Part shown: positions 7,267 through 15,786 of the stretch, in pieces | Layout of the letters: every line of letters starts with the position of its first letter | Numbering within the stretch: position 1 is the first letter of the stretch | NCBI GenBank assembly: GCA_002490525.1 | Contig: DKUE01000019.1 | Span: forward strand, 1 to 48,103 | Length of the DNA stretch: 48,103 bases | Direction: 5' to 3' | DNA from: Ruminococcaceae bacterium UBA7212 | GTDB taxonomy: Bacteria > Bacillota > Clostridia > Oscillospirales > Acutalibacteraceae | Notes under the pieces: model-generated | The model's input: only the letters and a program-made list of their open reading frames with translations | What the model was told of the DNA's origin: nothing | Databases searched by the model: none | Position numbers and translations under genes: made by a program

Positions 7267-9513
7267 TTACTGTTTCTTTTTGCGTTTGAACCAAACCACT
7301 GTTACAATGCCTGCCGCAAGTACAGCGGTGCCGACGGGAACGGCAACGGCAAGTGCACGTTCCAGCGGTGTGTAATAGGTGCTTGTTTCGGGCATTTTCG
7401 GCAGTCGGTACAGACCGTCTCCGTTTTTGTTGCTGCCGTAGGCTACGCGTAAAATGTTTACGGAATAGCCGTCCGCCTGAATCTCGGGATTTCCCACTGA
7501 CTGCATTTTACGTGTTTCGGGAACAATTTTTGTTTTCCTTAACTCGTTGCATGCGGCAGGGGAGCGGTCGGAGAGCGAAAGAACATCCGCATAATTGACT
7601 TTGCCGAATTCGGAAAGGTCGTAAGAGAAGGTGCGCGGTTCACCTGTTGTATTGACAAGCTTGATATACATCAACTCGTTTTTCGCATCTACTGTAACGG
7701 ATTGATACAATCCGTTACTTTCTGCAGGAAGCGGCGCGTCTAGATACTGTTTGCCTGTATTGTTCATAAACAGCATCTGCACATAATAGCTGGGTGTGAG
7801 CACGGTATCGTAAGCATCAAACCAAATTAAATTGATATCCCATTGCTCCGCGTCGCTTTTGGCAAACAGCGGTGCGTAAGAAGCCATGACAACCGTATCA
7901 CTGTTGCGTTCCAATCCTGTCATATAGGCGGCTTCCGCCATCGCCGCTTTCAGATTGGATTTGGTTTGGAGTGTACCGACCCCTTTGGAAGTCGCGGCAT
8001 ATTCACCCAAAAAGACCTTCGCGCCATCGCGGCTATAGCTGTCATAACGGTCTGTGTTTGCCAAAAACCAGTGGTCTTCCTGATAATAATGCTCATCGAC
8101 AATGGTATCTTTATAATGCTTGGACAGTTCTTTCCAAGACGCATCGAATTCTTCCCCTTCGCTGACGGGTCCCGCAGAGGAAATGACGGTTATGTCGGGA
8201 TATTTTTCATTAACAGCGGCTTTCAGTGCGGCAAGATTGCGGAAATAAACACTGCCCCAGTTTTCGTTGCCGAGTCCGATATACCGAAGCCCAAACGGCG
8301 CGGGATGCCCGTTTTCCGCTCGCCGCGCGCCCCATTCGGTAGAAGCGTCTCCGTTTGCATATTCAATCAAATCCAAAATATCCTGTACATAGGCGTCCCA
8401 TGCTTTTGTGCCGGGACGAAGCGCAATTGTATCGAGATATGCTTCCCATTGGATTTGCGTCAGTGCACCGGATTTGAATTTTTGATATGTTTCGTCATAC
8501 CCGCAGCGCGGCTGGCAAATCAGCCCGACATTGAGAATGGGAATCGGCGCGGCGCCCAAATCCTCACAGAGCTGAAAATATTCGTGGTATCCGACAGCAT
8601 AGCTGTTGTTGTAGTCCGTGTTTTCATTCTGCCAGATATTATAGAATTGCTTGCGCTCTTCCAAAGGACCGATGGTGTTTTTCCAGTTGAAATTATTTTC
8701 GAGGCTGTCACCCTCTGTCACACAGCCACCGGGGAAACGGACAAAGGCGGGGTGCATGGCGGCAAGCGCATCATACAAATCCTGCCGCAGAGAAGTATAT
8801 TTCCATGTAGGATGTCCGTAGCCGTGGCTTTTTTTCGGGTACAGGCAAACATAGTCGAGCGACACCGCACCGCTGTCGAACTTCAAAACCAAGCTGCCCT
8901 CATCGGTTTTTGCCGCCGAAATCTCCACGCTGTACTGCTGCCATTCTTCTCCTGCAGCGGTGCGGAAGGTTACGGTTTCCGAAATCTTTTCTCCCTTGTT
9001 GTTTTCCAAATAGATGCTGACGGCAGTGTCCGTATTTTTAAACCATGCGGAAAAGGTATAGATTTCCCCCGCTTTAATGCCCATACCGCCCGTATCAATA
9101 CTTTTTTGCTGCAAATCTTTGGTCTTATAACGGTAGTATTCACAAAACCCCTTGTTTTTGACCGTGCGGTCTTTGCCGTCCCGCAGGGTGATGTAAGCGG
9201 GATTGTTTTCATGTATACCGCCTTCGGTTTCACGTGTAAAATCGGCGTTGATTTCCCAGCCGGAGAGTGCTTGCGCTTCACCGTGCAGATATTCGAAGGA
9301 GTTGTTTCTCACAAGATTCGCATTCAGTCCGCCCTCTACGGCATAATTGATGTCTTCAATAAAAATACCGTACAAAGTATTGCTGATTTCATGCTTTATA
9401 TCGTTTTTGGACAATTGAATTTCCTGTGCTTCCGGTTTCACAGCAGCGGCGGACAGCAGTGTGCAACCGGTAAAAATTGCCGCAAGCAGAAAGGAAATAC
9501 ATTTCTTAAGCAT
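7267..9513 (-). CDS. GH51 alpha-L-arabinofuranosidase, secreted and membrane-anchored
   Basis: Removes arabinofuranosyl side chains from plant polysaccharides outside the cell. The 748-aa protein has an N-terminal signal (residues 1-24; a Cys at 17 makes a lipoprotein possible). The conserved GH51 start is HEISNTLYGIFIEDINYAVEGG (read in two parts, 41-62). A carbohydrate-binding-like beta insert covers about 80-225. The catalytic barrel has acid/base E417 in GLGNEN and nucleophile E504 in FLGEYAA, followed by a C-terminal beta domain. The last 30 residues are one membrane helix and the tail KRKKKQ, with no LPxTG motif. It has its own promoter and AGGGGGAG ribosome site. No other arabinan genes are adjacent. 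Confidence 0.92.
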   Translation of the reverse strand: MLKKCISFLLAAIFTGCTLLSAAAVKPEAQEIQLSKNDIKHEISNTLYGIFIEDINYAVEGGLNANLVRNNSFEYLHGEAQALSGWEINADFTRETEGGIHENNPAYITLRDGKDRTVKNKGFCEYYRYKTKDLQQKSIDTGGMGIKAGEIYTFSAWFKNTDTAVSIYLENNKGEKISETVTFRTAAGEEWQQYSVEISAAKTDEGSLVLKFDSGAVSLDYVCLYPKKSHGYGHPTWKYTSLRQDLYDALAAMHPAFVRFPGGCVTEGDSLENNFNWKNTIGPLEERKQFYNIWQNENTDYNNSYAVGYHEYFQLCEDLGAAPIPILNVGLICQPRCGYDETYQKFKSGALTQIQWEAYLDTIALRPGTKAWDAYVQDILDLIEYANGDASTEWGARRAENGHPAPFGLRYIGLGNENWGSVYFRNLAALKAAVNEKYPDITVISSAGPVSEGEEFDASWKELSKHYKDTIVDEHYYQEDHWFLANTDRYDSYSRDGAKVFLGEYAATSKGVGTLQTKSNLKAAMAEAAYMTGLERNSDTVVMASYAPLFAKSDAEQWDINLIWFDAYDTVLTPSYYVQMLFMNNTGKQYLDAPLPAESNGLYQSVTVDAKNELMYIKLVNTTGEPRTFSYDLSEFGKVNYADVLSLSDRSPAACNELRKTKIVPETRKMQSVGNPEIQADGYSVNILRVAYGSNKNGDGLYRLPKMPETSTYYTPLERALAVAVPVGTAVLAAGIVTVVWFKRKKKQ

Positions 9514-9548
9514 AAAAACTCCCCCTTATACTATATAATATGCTTTAT

Positions 9549-9577
9549 ATCTTACCATGCAAAAAATGCTCGTGCAA
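9549..9577 (-). promoter_or_regulatory. sigma-A promoter of the GH51 gene
   Basis: Minus strand TTGCAC (9577-9572), 17-base spacer, TAAGAT (9554-9549). Confidence 0.65.
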
Positions 9578-9609
9578 CCCTTTTTTCAGTATTTTGCGCA
9601 GAAAAACAG

Positions 9610-9638
9610 TTGATAGCGAAAAAATTTCATGATACAAT
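9610..9638 (+). promoter_or_regulatory. sigma-A promoter of the FRG-domain gene
   Basis: TTGATA (9610-9615), 17-base spacer, TACAAT (9633-9638). Transcription would start near 9645, which rules out the in-frame ATG at 9629 as the translation start. Confidence 0.75.
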
Positions 9639-9715
9639 TTTTTACATTCCCGAAAACTGTACAGAAAGGTGCGGTACTGCACAGAAACCGCCGGATTTTA
9701 CGGTGTTGTGTGCGT

Positions 9716-10687
9716 ATGCTGTATCGCATAGTGATGAAAATGGAACTTTTTGAAGAGCGAAAAAATGCTGTACGCAGTCGTTTGCGTACGCGGCTGCAAG
9801 ATGCGTTTGACGTGAATTATTCGGTGGCACAGGTACGCATAGATTCGATGGAAGAATTTGAAAAAGCGCTGTGGACACCGTTTTTAAAGCAGTCGGGTAT
9901 ATATTACCGCGGGGAACGGATTTGCTCATCGGCGCGGCGGCTTTTGCCGACTTTTCTGCGAAATACGGCGCTCGCGGGGGAGGAGCTGTATACGCATATC
10001 AACAGTCAAACGCTGTTTGATTTTTACACAGCGCGAAAGGCGTTTACTTCCGTATATACTACGCTCTACGGTGCGCCGAACCCCGAACGGCAGTATAAAA
10101 TGCTTGCTTTTGCACAGCACTATTTGGATATCAGCCCGTTTATTGATTTTACGGCAAGTCTTTATGTAGCGCTGTCGTTTGCCATGAAAGATCGTACGGA
10201 ATTTTCCGATGATATTGTTGTGTACACTGCGTTTGACATCGGGGATGACGACACCTCTACCGATGAAAAAGAGGTAAACGCATGGCTTTCGCAGTATAAT
10301 GTCGGTATTGTCCGCGCCGAGTCGCACGAGGAGTTTTTAAAACTTCTCGGTGCACGCCGAAAAACCGACACAGAGCCCGGCAACCCGATTTTATCCGCAC
10401 AGCGGACGCTGGAATCGCTTTTGAACGGTGTCTCGCCCACAGCAAAGCTGATTGATATTCCGACCAATGATTTAATGAAATATCAGCAAGGCGTGTTTTT
10501 GTGGCTTAACGATTTTTGCTTAATGGATACGGCGTATTTCACAAAAGCCGTGCGGCAGAGCTTTGTCATCAAAAAGTATGTGATAGATAAATCTATTTGT
10601 CCGCAATTACAGAAATTACTGCATGACAAGGCGCCGCAGTATCGATACTCCTGTCTTTTGGATATTGCCGAGGCGGTTCGTGACTGA
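9716..10687 (+). CDS. FRG domain-containing protein
   Basis: The FRG domain (named for its Phe-Arg-Gly motif) is seen in IYYRGE (about residues 61-66), LLPTFLRN, FAQHY and IDFTASLYVALSFA. The remaining two thirds have no recognised domain. No signal or membrane segment is seen, so it is probably cytosolic. FRG proteins often occur as orphan genes or beside mobile elements and have been linked to defence and toxin systems; their biochemical activity is not settled. The start is uncertain: ATG 9716, 9734 and 9740 are in frame and none has a strong ribosome site. It is a single gene with its own promoter, and no partner gene is adjacent. Confidence 0.75.
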   Translation: MLYRIVMKMELFEERKNAVRSRLRTRLQDAFDVNYSVAQVRIDSMEEFEKALWTPFLKQSGIYYRGERICSSARRLLPTFLRNTALAGEELYTHINSQTLFDFYTARKAFTSVYTTLYGAPNPERQYKMLAFAQHYLDISPFIDFTASLYVALSFAMKDRTEFSDDIVVYTAFDIGDDDTSTDEKEVNAWLSQYNVGIVRAESHEEFLKLLGARRKTDTEPGNPILSAQRTLESLLNGVSPTAKLIDIPTNDLMKYQQGVFLWLNDFCLMDTAYFTKAVRQSFVIKKYVIDKSICPQLQKLLHDKAPQYRYSCLLDIAEAVRD

Positions 10688-10711
10688 ACAGAGAATTCCT
10701 GAAAACAGGAG

Positions 10712-10740
10712 TTGACAAAATCTTCCCGATACTGTATTAT
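10712..10740 (+). promoter_or_regulatory. sigma-A promoter of the amino-acid ABC operon
   Basis: Consensus TTGACA (10712-10717), 17-base spacer, TATTAT (10735-10740). A small TCCTG/CAGGA hairpin just upstream may end the FRG transcript. Confidence 0.8.
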
Positions 10741-10785
10741 AATAGCGTGTTATCACTTTACTATGATAAATCGGAGGAATCAGAA

Positions 10786-11601
10786 ATGAAAAAGTTTTTA
10801 AGCATTTTGCTTGCGGTCGTTATGATTGTCTGCACATTTGCCGCCTGCGGCGGAAATCAGGCAATGACAATCGTTGCGGAAAAAGAGTCGGCGGGCGAAA
10901 AGGTAGTGCAGACAGACGAGTTCTTTAAGGACTATACATATACGGCTGTGGATGCACAGTCTAAAGCGCTGATGGAAGTGTCATCGGGTACTGCGGACGG
11001 ATGTGTTGTGGATTATGTTTGTTCTATCGGCATGATCGGTGAAGGCACGGATTACGCAAATCTGTCTGTAGTTGACAAATATTCTTTTAATGACGAACAG
11101 TACGGTATCGCATTCAGAAAGGGCAGTACCAAAACGGTTGCTTTGGTGAATGCGGCAATCAATGAATTGATTGAAAACGGCAAATTGATGGAAATTGCTA
11201 AGAAATACAAGTTGGAAAATCAAATCAATACGCAACCGGCGGAGATTCCGTCTGACGAAACCTTGGATGCTTCCGATTGGGAATACATTAAGAGCAAGGG
11301 CACCATGGTTATCGGCGTCACATATTTTGCACCGATGAATTATTTAGACGGCAACAACGAATTGACGGGCTTTGAAACGGAATTTGCAACGGAAGTCTGT
11401 AAAATACTCGGTGTTCAACCCGTATTCCAGGAAATCACTTGGTCGGCGAAATTCTCCGAACTGAACTCGAAGACAATCGACTGCATTTGGAACGGCATGA
11501 CAATTACCGACGATGTACAAACCAATACGGAAGTTTCTAAATCTTATATGAATAATAAGCAGGTTTTGGTTGTCAAGAGTGAAAATGTTTCCAAATTCTG
11601 A
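10786..11601 (+). CDS. amino-acid ABC transporter substrate-binding lipoprotein, circularly permuted
   Basis: Extracellular binding protein, family 3, for a polar amino acid importer. The lipobox TFAAC places the lipid-modified Cys at 21. The order of the fold is unusual. Residues 27-110 match the second lobe of ordinary family-3 proteins, and 106-144 match their C-terminal end (DEQYGIAFRKGST, LMEIAKKY). After a linker (145-165), residues 166-265 match the normal N-terminal lobe (YIKSKGTMVIGV, ELTGFETEFA, IDCIWNGMTIT) and stop at the hinge (YMNNKQVLVVK). Both lobes are present once in 271 aa, so this is a permutation, not a fragment. GGAGG precedes ATG 10786 by 8 bases. Permease and ATPase genes follow. 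Confidence 0.85.
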   Translation: MKKFLSILLAVVMIVCTFAACGGNQAMTIVAEKESAGEKVVQTDEFFKDYTYTAVDAQSKALMEVSSGTADGCVVDYVCSIGMIGEGTDYANLSVVDKYSFNDEQYGIAFRKGSTKTVALVNAAINELIENGKLMEIAKKYKLENQINTQPAEIPSDETLDASDWEYIKSKGTMVIGVTYFAPMNYLDGNNELTGFETEFATEVCKILGVQPVFQEITWSAKFSELNSKTIDCIWNGMTITDDVQTNTEVSKSYMNNKQVLVVKSENVSKF

Positions 11602-11619
11602 TTGAAGCAGACAGTAAAA

Positions 11620-11647
11620 GACACACCTCTGTTTTCGGGGGTGTGTC
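11620..11647 (+). terminator. hairpin between binding-protein and permease genes
   Basis: GACACACC (11620-11627) pairs with GGTGTGTC (11640-11647), extended inward by G-U/G-C pairs. It is followed by CTTGTTTG and not a clean T run, so it probably gives partial termination, keeping the binding protein above the membrane components. Confidence 0.65.
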
Positions 11648-11671
11648 CTTGTTTGCATTAGGAGAGTATCT

Positions 11672-12316
11672 ATGTCCTTTATGCAGGTTACCACCGATTT
11701 ATTTACGGGTTTCTATGAAAATTTAATTATATTTTTTGTAACGCTGCTCGGTGCGATTCCGCTCGGCTTGCTGATTACTTTTGGGTCGATGAGCCGCTTT
11801 CGACCGATTCAATGGTTGACAAAGACATTTATTTGGGTCATTCGGGGAACACCTTTAATGTTACAGTTATTTGTTGTGCTTTACATACCCGGCCTTTTAT
11901 TCGGCGTGCCTATGCGTTCGCGTATGACGGCGGCACTTGTGGCGTTTATCATCAATTATTCCGCGTACTTTTCAGAAATTTTCCGCGGTGGCATTGAAAG
12001 CATTTCCAAAGGGCAATATGAAGCGGGACAAGTTCTCGGTATGACGAAAACACAGGTGTTTTTTAAGGTTGTGCTGTTACAGGTGGTCAAACGGATTGTA
12101 CCGCCGATGGGCAATGAGATTATCACGCTGGTCAAAGACACATCGCTTGCACGTGTCATTGCGATTGCCGAATTGATTATGGCGGCGGAACGTTATGCGG
12201 GCAAGGGCTATATCTGGCCGTTATTCTACACAGGCGTATTTTTCCTTGTGTTCAACGGACTTTTAACCTTACTGTTTGGTTTTATTGAAAAGAAATTGGA
12301 TTTCTACAAGGGGTGA
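11672..12316 (+). CDS. amino-acid ABC transporter permease
   Basis: Inner-membrane subunit of a polar amino acid importer (HisM/GlnP type). 214 aa with about five helices. The ATPase-coupling loop is visible as GGIESISKGQYEAGQVLGMT (near residues 105-124), the EAA motif of the family. Length is normal. TAGGAGAG stands before ATG 11672. It follows the binding-protein gene past a partial terminator and ends 4 bases before the ATPase gene, so the two are coupled. It likely works as a homodimer, as no second permease is present. Substrate class is inferred from family only. Confidence 0.93.
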   Translation: MSFMQVTTDLFTGFYENLIIFFVTLLGAIPLGLLITFGSMSRFRPIQWLTKTFIWVIRGTPLMLQLFVVLYIPGLLFGVPMRSRMTAALVAFIINYSAYFSEIFRGGIESISKGQYEAGQVLGMTKTQVFFKVVLLQVVKRIVPPMGNEIITLVKDTSLARVIAIAELIMAAERYAGKGYIWPLFYTGVFFLVFNGLLTLLFGFIEKKLDFYKG

Positions 12317-12320
12317 TAAA

Positions 12321-13118
<798 letters not shown>

Positions 13119-13138
13119 AAAAGACGCAAAAAACAAGC

Positions 13139-13178
13139 GCCGCCGTACCTTGCAATGCAGATACAGCGGCGTTCCTTT
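13139..13178 (+). terminator. terminator of the ABC transporter operon
   Basis: GCCGCCGTA (13139-13147) pairs with TACAGCGGC (13162-13170) with one mismatch, then GTTCCTTTATTTTT. Confidence 0.75.
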
Positions 13179-13386
13179 ATTTTTCGGATGGTTTTTCGGT
13201 ATCGTTATCTCTTTCTTTTTCTTCTTTGGTTTTCAATATCGGGCTCGCCAAAATGCAAATGACTAAGCCGATAATTGCCAACGGAATGGATATATATGTG
13301 TTTTGTAGGAACAATCCGACCAATATGAGCGCGATGCCCACCAAAGACCTTAAAATGCAATTTAATTTTTGTTCAATATTTTTCAT
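13177..13386 (-). CDS. small two-helix membrane protein (69 aa)
   Basis: Function not recognised. Two hydrophobic segments, at about residues 13-29 and 31-49, are followed by a charged tail (TKEEKERDNDTEKPSEK). GAGAGG lies nine bases before the ATG. The ATG overlaps the TGA of the upstream fragment (ATGA at 13386-13383), which shows the two were translationally coupled and once formed an operon. With the upstream gene broken, expression of this one is doubtful. Confidence 0.55.
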   Translation of the reverse strand: MKNIEQKLNCILRSLVGIALILVGLFLQNTYISIPLAIIGLVICILASPILKTKEEKERDNDTEKPSEK

Positions 13387-13861
13387 AATCGATAAACCTC
13401 TCTCAGCTTAACATAGCGAAATGTGCAAGGATCTGCCGCCTCATCATAAAATGAATTACTTGACTGAATGCCAATGCTACCGCCACCCAAAAACGGGAAA
13501 GAAAATGACGTGACAAACGGATAGCGGTTATGAACATAATTTATATTGAAGTTAACACCGGGGCCCCATTTGTCAGCAGATTTAACGCGCATGGGGAATT
13601 GAGGGTCGGCAATGAAAAAGACACTCCCGCCGACGTAATCATCGAAATTCGATAATTTTGCAGTGAAGCCAACACCGACTTGAAGGTGCTGTGTCGGACG
13701 TGTATATACATGTAAACTTTCCAATCTGTCGTGGTTCCGTCTTGGTTTTTATTTTTAATTTTGTCCTGCTGCAAAAAGGAGTCTTCGGCAGAAGTAAATA
13801 CGGAACTATCCCAGTTTATAGAAAGGGCATCTGCTTTTCTCACGAAGGGTCTTGCATATCC
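13383..13861 (-). pseudogene. frameshifted, 5'-truncated gene remnant
   Basis: Two open frames continue one another. One runs from 13861 to about 13705 (starting YARPFVRKADALSINWD) and the other from about 13710 to the stop at 13383 (VYTRPTQHLQVGVGFTAK to KLREVYRL). A one- or two-base shift near 13697-13711 joins them into about 155 residues. A TAG at 13864 closes the frame upstream and no start with a ribosome site is present, so the 5' end is missing. The text is rich in aromatic and Gly residues, suggesting a secreted or surface beta-type domain, but I do not recognise a family. The coupling to the next small gene indicates that it was once a real gene. Confidence 0.5.
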
Positions 13862-13886
13862 CTAATCCCATGATGCACTAACAAAA

Positions 13887-13917
13887 GCACCGGTTATAGT
13901 TGTGGTGCCTTTTGTTT
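13887..13917 (+). terminator. terminator hairpin at the truncated-gene junction
   Basis: GCACC (13887-13891) / GGTGC (13904-13908) with flanking AAAAG and CCTTTTGTTT. It overlaps the first codons of the plus-strand Pr6Pr frame, an unlikely place for a functional start. Confidence 0.5.
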
Positions 13918-14592
13918 CTGGGCGTTTTCAGCGTGCTTGTAATCGTGCACCGACTGGTGCATTATGTGTACGAGTTCGACCCGAAATACAGCCCCATAGA
14001 TTACGGCAGGTTTAATTTTCTGTCCTTCTTTACCGTGCAGTCAAATTCGCTTGTATGTTTTTATTTGTTCGTGACGGCGTTTGCCGTATTCGGCAATGTC
14101 CGTGCGCAGAGAATTGCATTTCATCCTGTGTTCGGGGTATTTGTTACGACCTATATCCTAATTACAGGCGTGGTGTATTGCTGCGGAATACCGCTCGCAT
14201 TTACAACGCCGTATCAGTGGGATACGCCCTCGCACAGTATGCTGAGCTTTATTCAGGTCTACCACCATATGATTGTGCCGCCGCTGATGCTGATTTTGTG
14301 TTTTTTCCCTGTGAACACTACAAAAATTTCTTATAAAAAAGCATGGCTTTCCGCGATTTATCCGTTGATATATTCCGCGCTGTCGATTGTACGGGGTGCG
14401 GTTTTAAAACCGACATTTTATGTGTATCCGTTTTATAATCCTTCTTTCTTCTGGGAAATACTTTTCAAAGATAAGCCGATGCAGACAGTCCCCGCCTATT
14501 TGCTGATGATTCCGATTTTGCTCGTGGCAATGCTTTTGTTTATCGGCACAGCGGCTTTGCTGATTTTTATCCGTAACCGCCGTGTGAAATAA
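13900..14592 (+). CDS. Pr6Pr-family membrane protein, 5' end probably missing
   Basis: A six-helix integral membrane protein of the Pr6Pr type (FAR-17a/AIG1-like fold). The tell-tale segment is GRFNFLSFFTVQSNSL after the first helix, then a periplasmic-facing QWDTPSHSMLSFIQVYHHMI segment, and a basic tail RNRRVK. No enzymatic activity is established for bacterial members. The open frame begins right after a TAG at 13897. The only early starts are TTG 13900 and 13912, neither with a ribosome site and both inside a terminator hairpin. About ten N-terminal residues therefore appear lost, although the six helices are present. A strong terminator follows. Confidence 0.65.
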   Translation: MWCLLFLGVFSVLVIVHRLVHYVYEFDPKYSPIDYGRFNFLSFFTVQSNSLVCFYLFVTAFAVFGNVRAQRIAFHPVFGVFVTTYILITGVVYCCGIPLAFTTPYQWDTPSHSMLSFIQVYHHMIVPPLMLILCFFPVNTTKISYKKAWLSAIYPLIYSALSIVRGAVLKPTFYVYPFYNPSFFWEILFKDKPMQTVPAYLLMIPILLVAMLLFIGTAALLIFIRNRRVK

Positions 14593-14598
14593 TGCTGA

Positions 14599-14634
14599 AA
14601 AAGAGAGCGGATGCTTTTGCATCCGCTCTCTTTT
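14599..14634. terminator. bidirectional terminator
   Basis: A perfect 16-base inverted repeat (14599-14614 with 14619-14634) and a TTTT loop, with A and T runs at the two ends. It serves the Pr6Pr gene and the converging DUF4832 pseudogene. Confidence 0.9.
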
Positions 14635-14640
14635 GGGCTT

Positions 14641-15778
14641 TTATGCAATATAATTTACGCCGTCTATATACGGTATATCATTTGCCGTTTTTACCGTGTA
14701 ATCGCCCGTGCTGCATGTGCGCGCGATTCGGACGCCGATTTCCTTACCTTCAGCAGTCTTTACTGTGGCGCTCAGACGAAGCTGTCCGTAAGTAATCAGC
14801 TGTTTTACATCCGCACCCTGCAAGGGGAAAACTTCTGTTTCGCCTGTTTGCTTGTCGTGCAGAACCAATTCGAATTTGTCTAAGGTCAGCGGTGTGCCCA
14901 ATCCGTAGTTGGTGACGGTAAAGGCAACCTGTGTGCCTGTGTCTGTGCTTGTAATTTCCAAATTGCTCAGTATCAGCAGATAACCGAGATAATCCCGCAA
15001 ATATTCATAAATTGAGCGTTCCGCGGTTTCGCCGTTTTTATTTTTAAACCAACCGTCATAGTATGGTAATTGGTTTTTCTGCAAAATTTCTGCGGAGACA
15101 AATTCGTGCTTCCAGCGGTAAAGATTGTGTTCCGACCCTTCCGTACCGCTTTTATTTTCGATGTAGTTATGCTTGATGCTCAGCGTGTCCATACTGTGCT
15201 CCCGCATTTGCCGCAGAAAATGTATGCCGTCAATTATCTCGTTCGGTTCATCGGAATGACCGCCCCACGGCATTTCTCCGTCGTTCAGACGATAAGGCGC
15301 GTTGGCAAAAAAGATTTTATAGTCTCGGCTGTCATAGCGGTCGCCTGCGGTATTCCACGGGTGCGGCCGTCCGACCAAAAAGTCGTTGTGATAGCCGATA
15401 AACTCTGCGTGTGCATTTTTGGCAGTCTGCTTTACCACGCGTGTATACCGTCCCTGAAAATATGTGCCTTCGGGGAACATATCCGTTAAAGCATCAAGCA
15501 CCTTACGTTCGTTGTATTTCTGCGCAGTAGAGCCCCATTCGCCCCAGACACCGATCATGCCGAATTGATATGCCGTAACGGTATCGCGGATGAGCGTTTC
15601 GTTTTCCGTGATAAATGCTTTTGTCTCCGCTTAATTGCGGAATACTGCGGTCGGGAGCGGTTCTCGGCTGCAATTCTGTTAAGGCAATTTCCGTTGCCGG
15701 CTTGGAACAGCCTGCCAAAGAAGCGAGTAAAAGGACGGCGGTAAGAAACAGACAGATGGCTTTCAATGATTTTTTCAT
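14641..15778 (-). pseudogene. DUF4874/DUF4832 surface lipoprotein, frameshifted with internal deletion
   Basis: The 5' end encodes a normal lipoprotein signal (MKKSLKAICLFLTAVLLLAS, then LAGC, from 15778) with AAGG before the ATG. About 50 residues in, at 15625-15640, the reading changes to another frame (AETKAFITENETLIRD) without its own start. It then runs through FGMIGVWGEWGSTA and a full DUF4832-like C-terminal beta domain to 14641. In intact relatives the region before GVWGEWG is a DUF4874 barrel half of well over 100 residues; here it is nearly absent. A deletion that also broke the frame explains both facts. The family is a secreted glycoside-hydrolase-like barrel of unknown substrate. 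It lies 8 bases downstream of thyX. Confidence 0.7.
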
Positions 15779-15786
15779 ATTAAACC

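Noticed and set aside
9629..9715. Earlier ATG (9629) as start of the FRG protein
   Set aside because: It lies between the -35 and -10 boxes of a good promoter, so it would not be transcribed.
7843..9753. 636-codon open frame on the plus strand
   Set aside because: It lies opposite the GH51 gene, which has clear catalytic motifs, signal peptide, ribosome site and promoter. The plus-strand translation has no recognisable domain and is rich in Cys, Phe and Ile, as expected of an antisense shadow.
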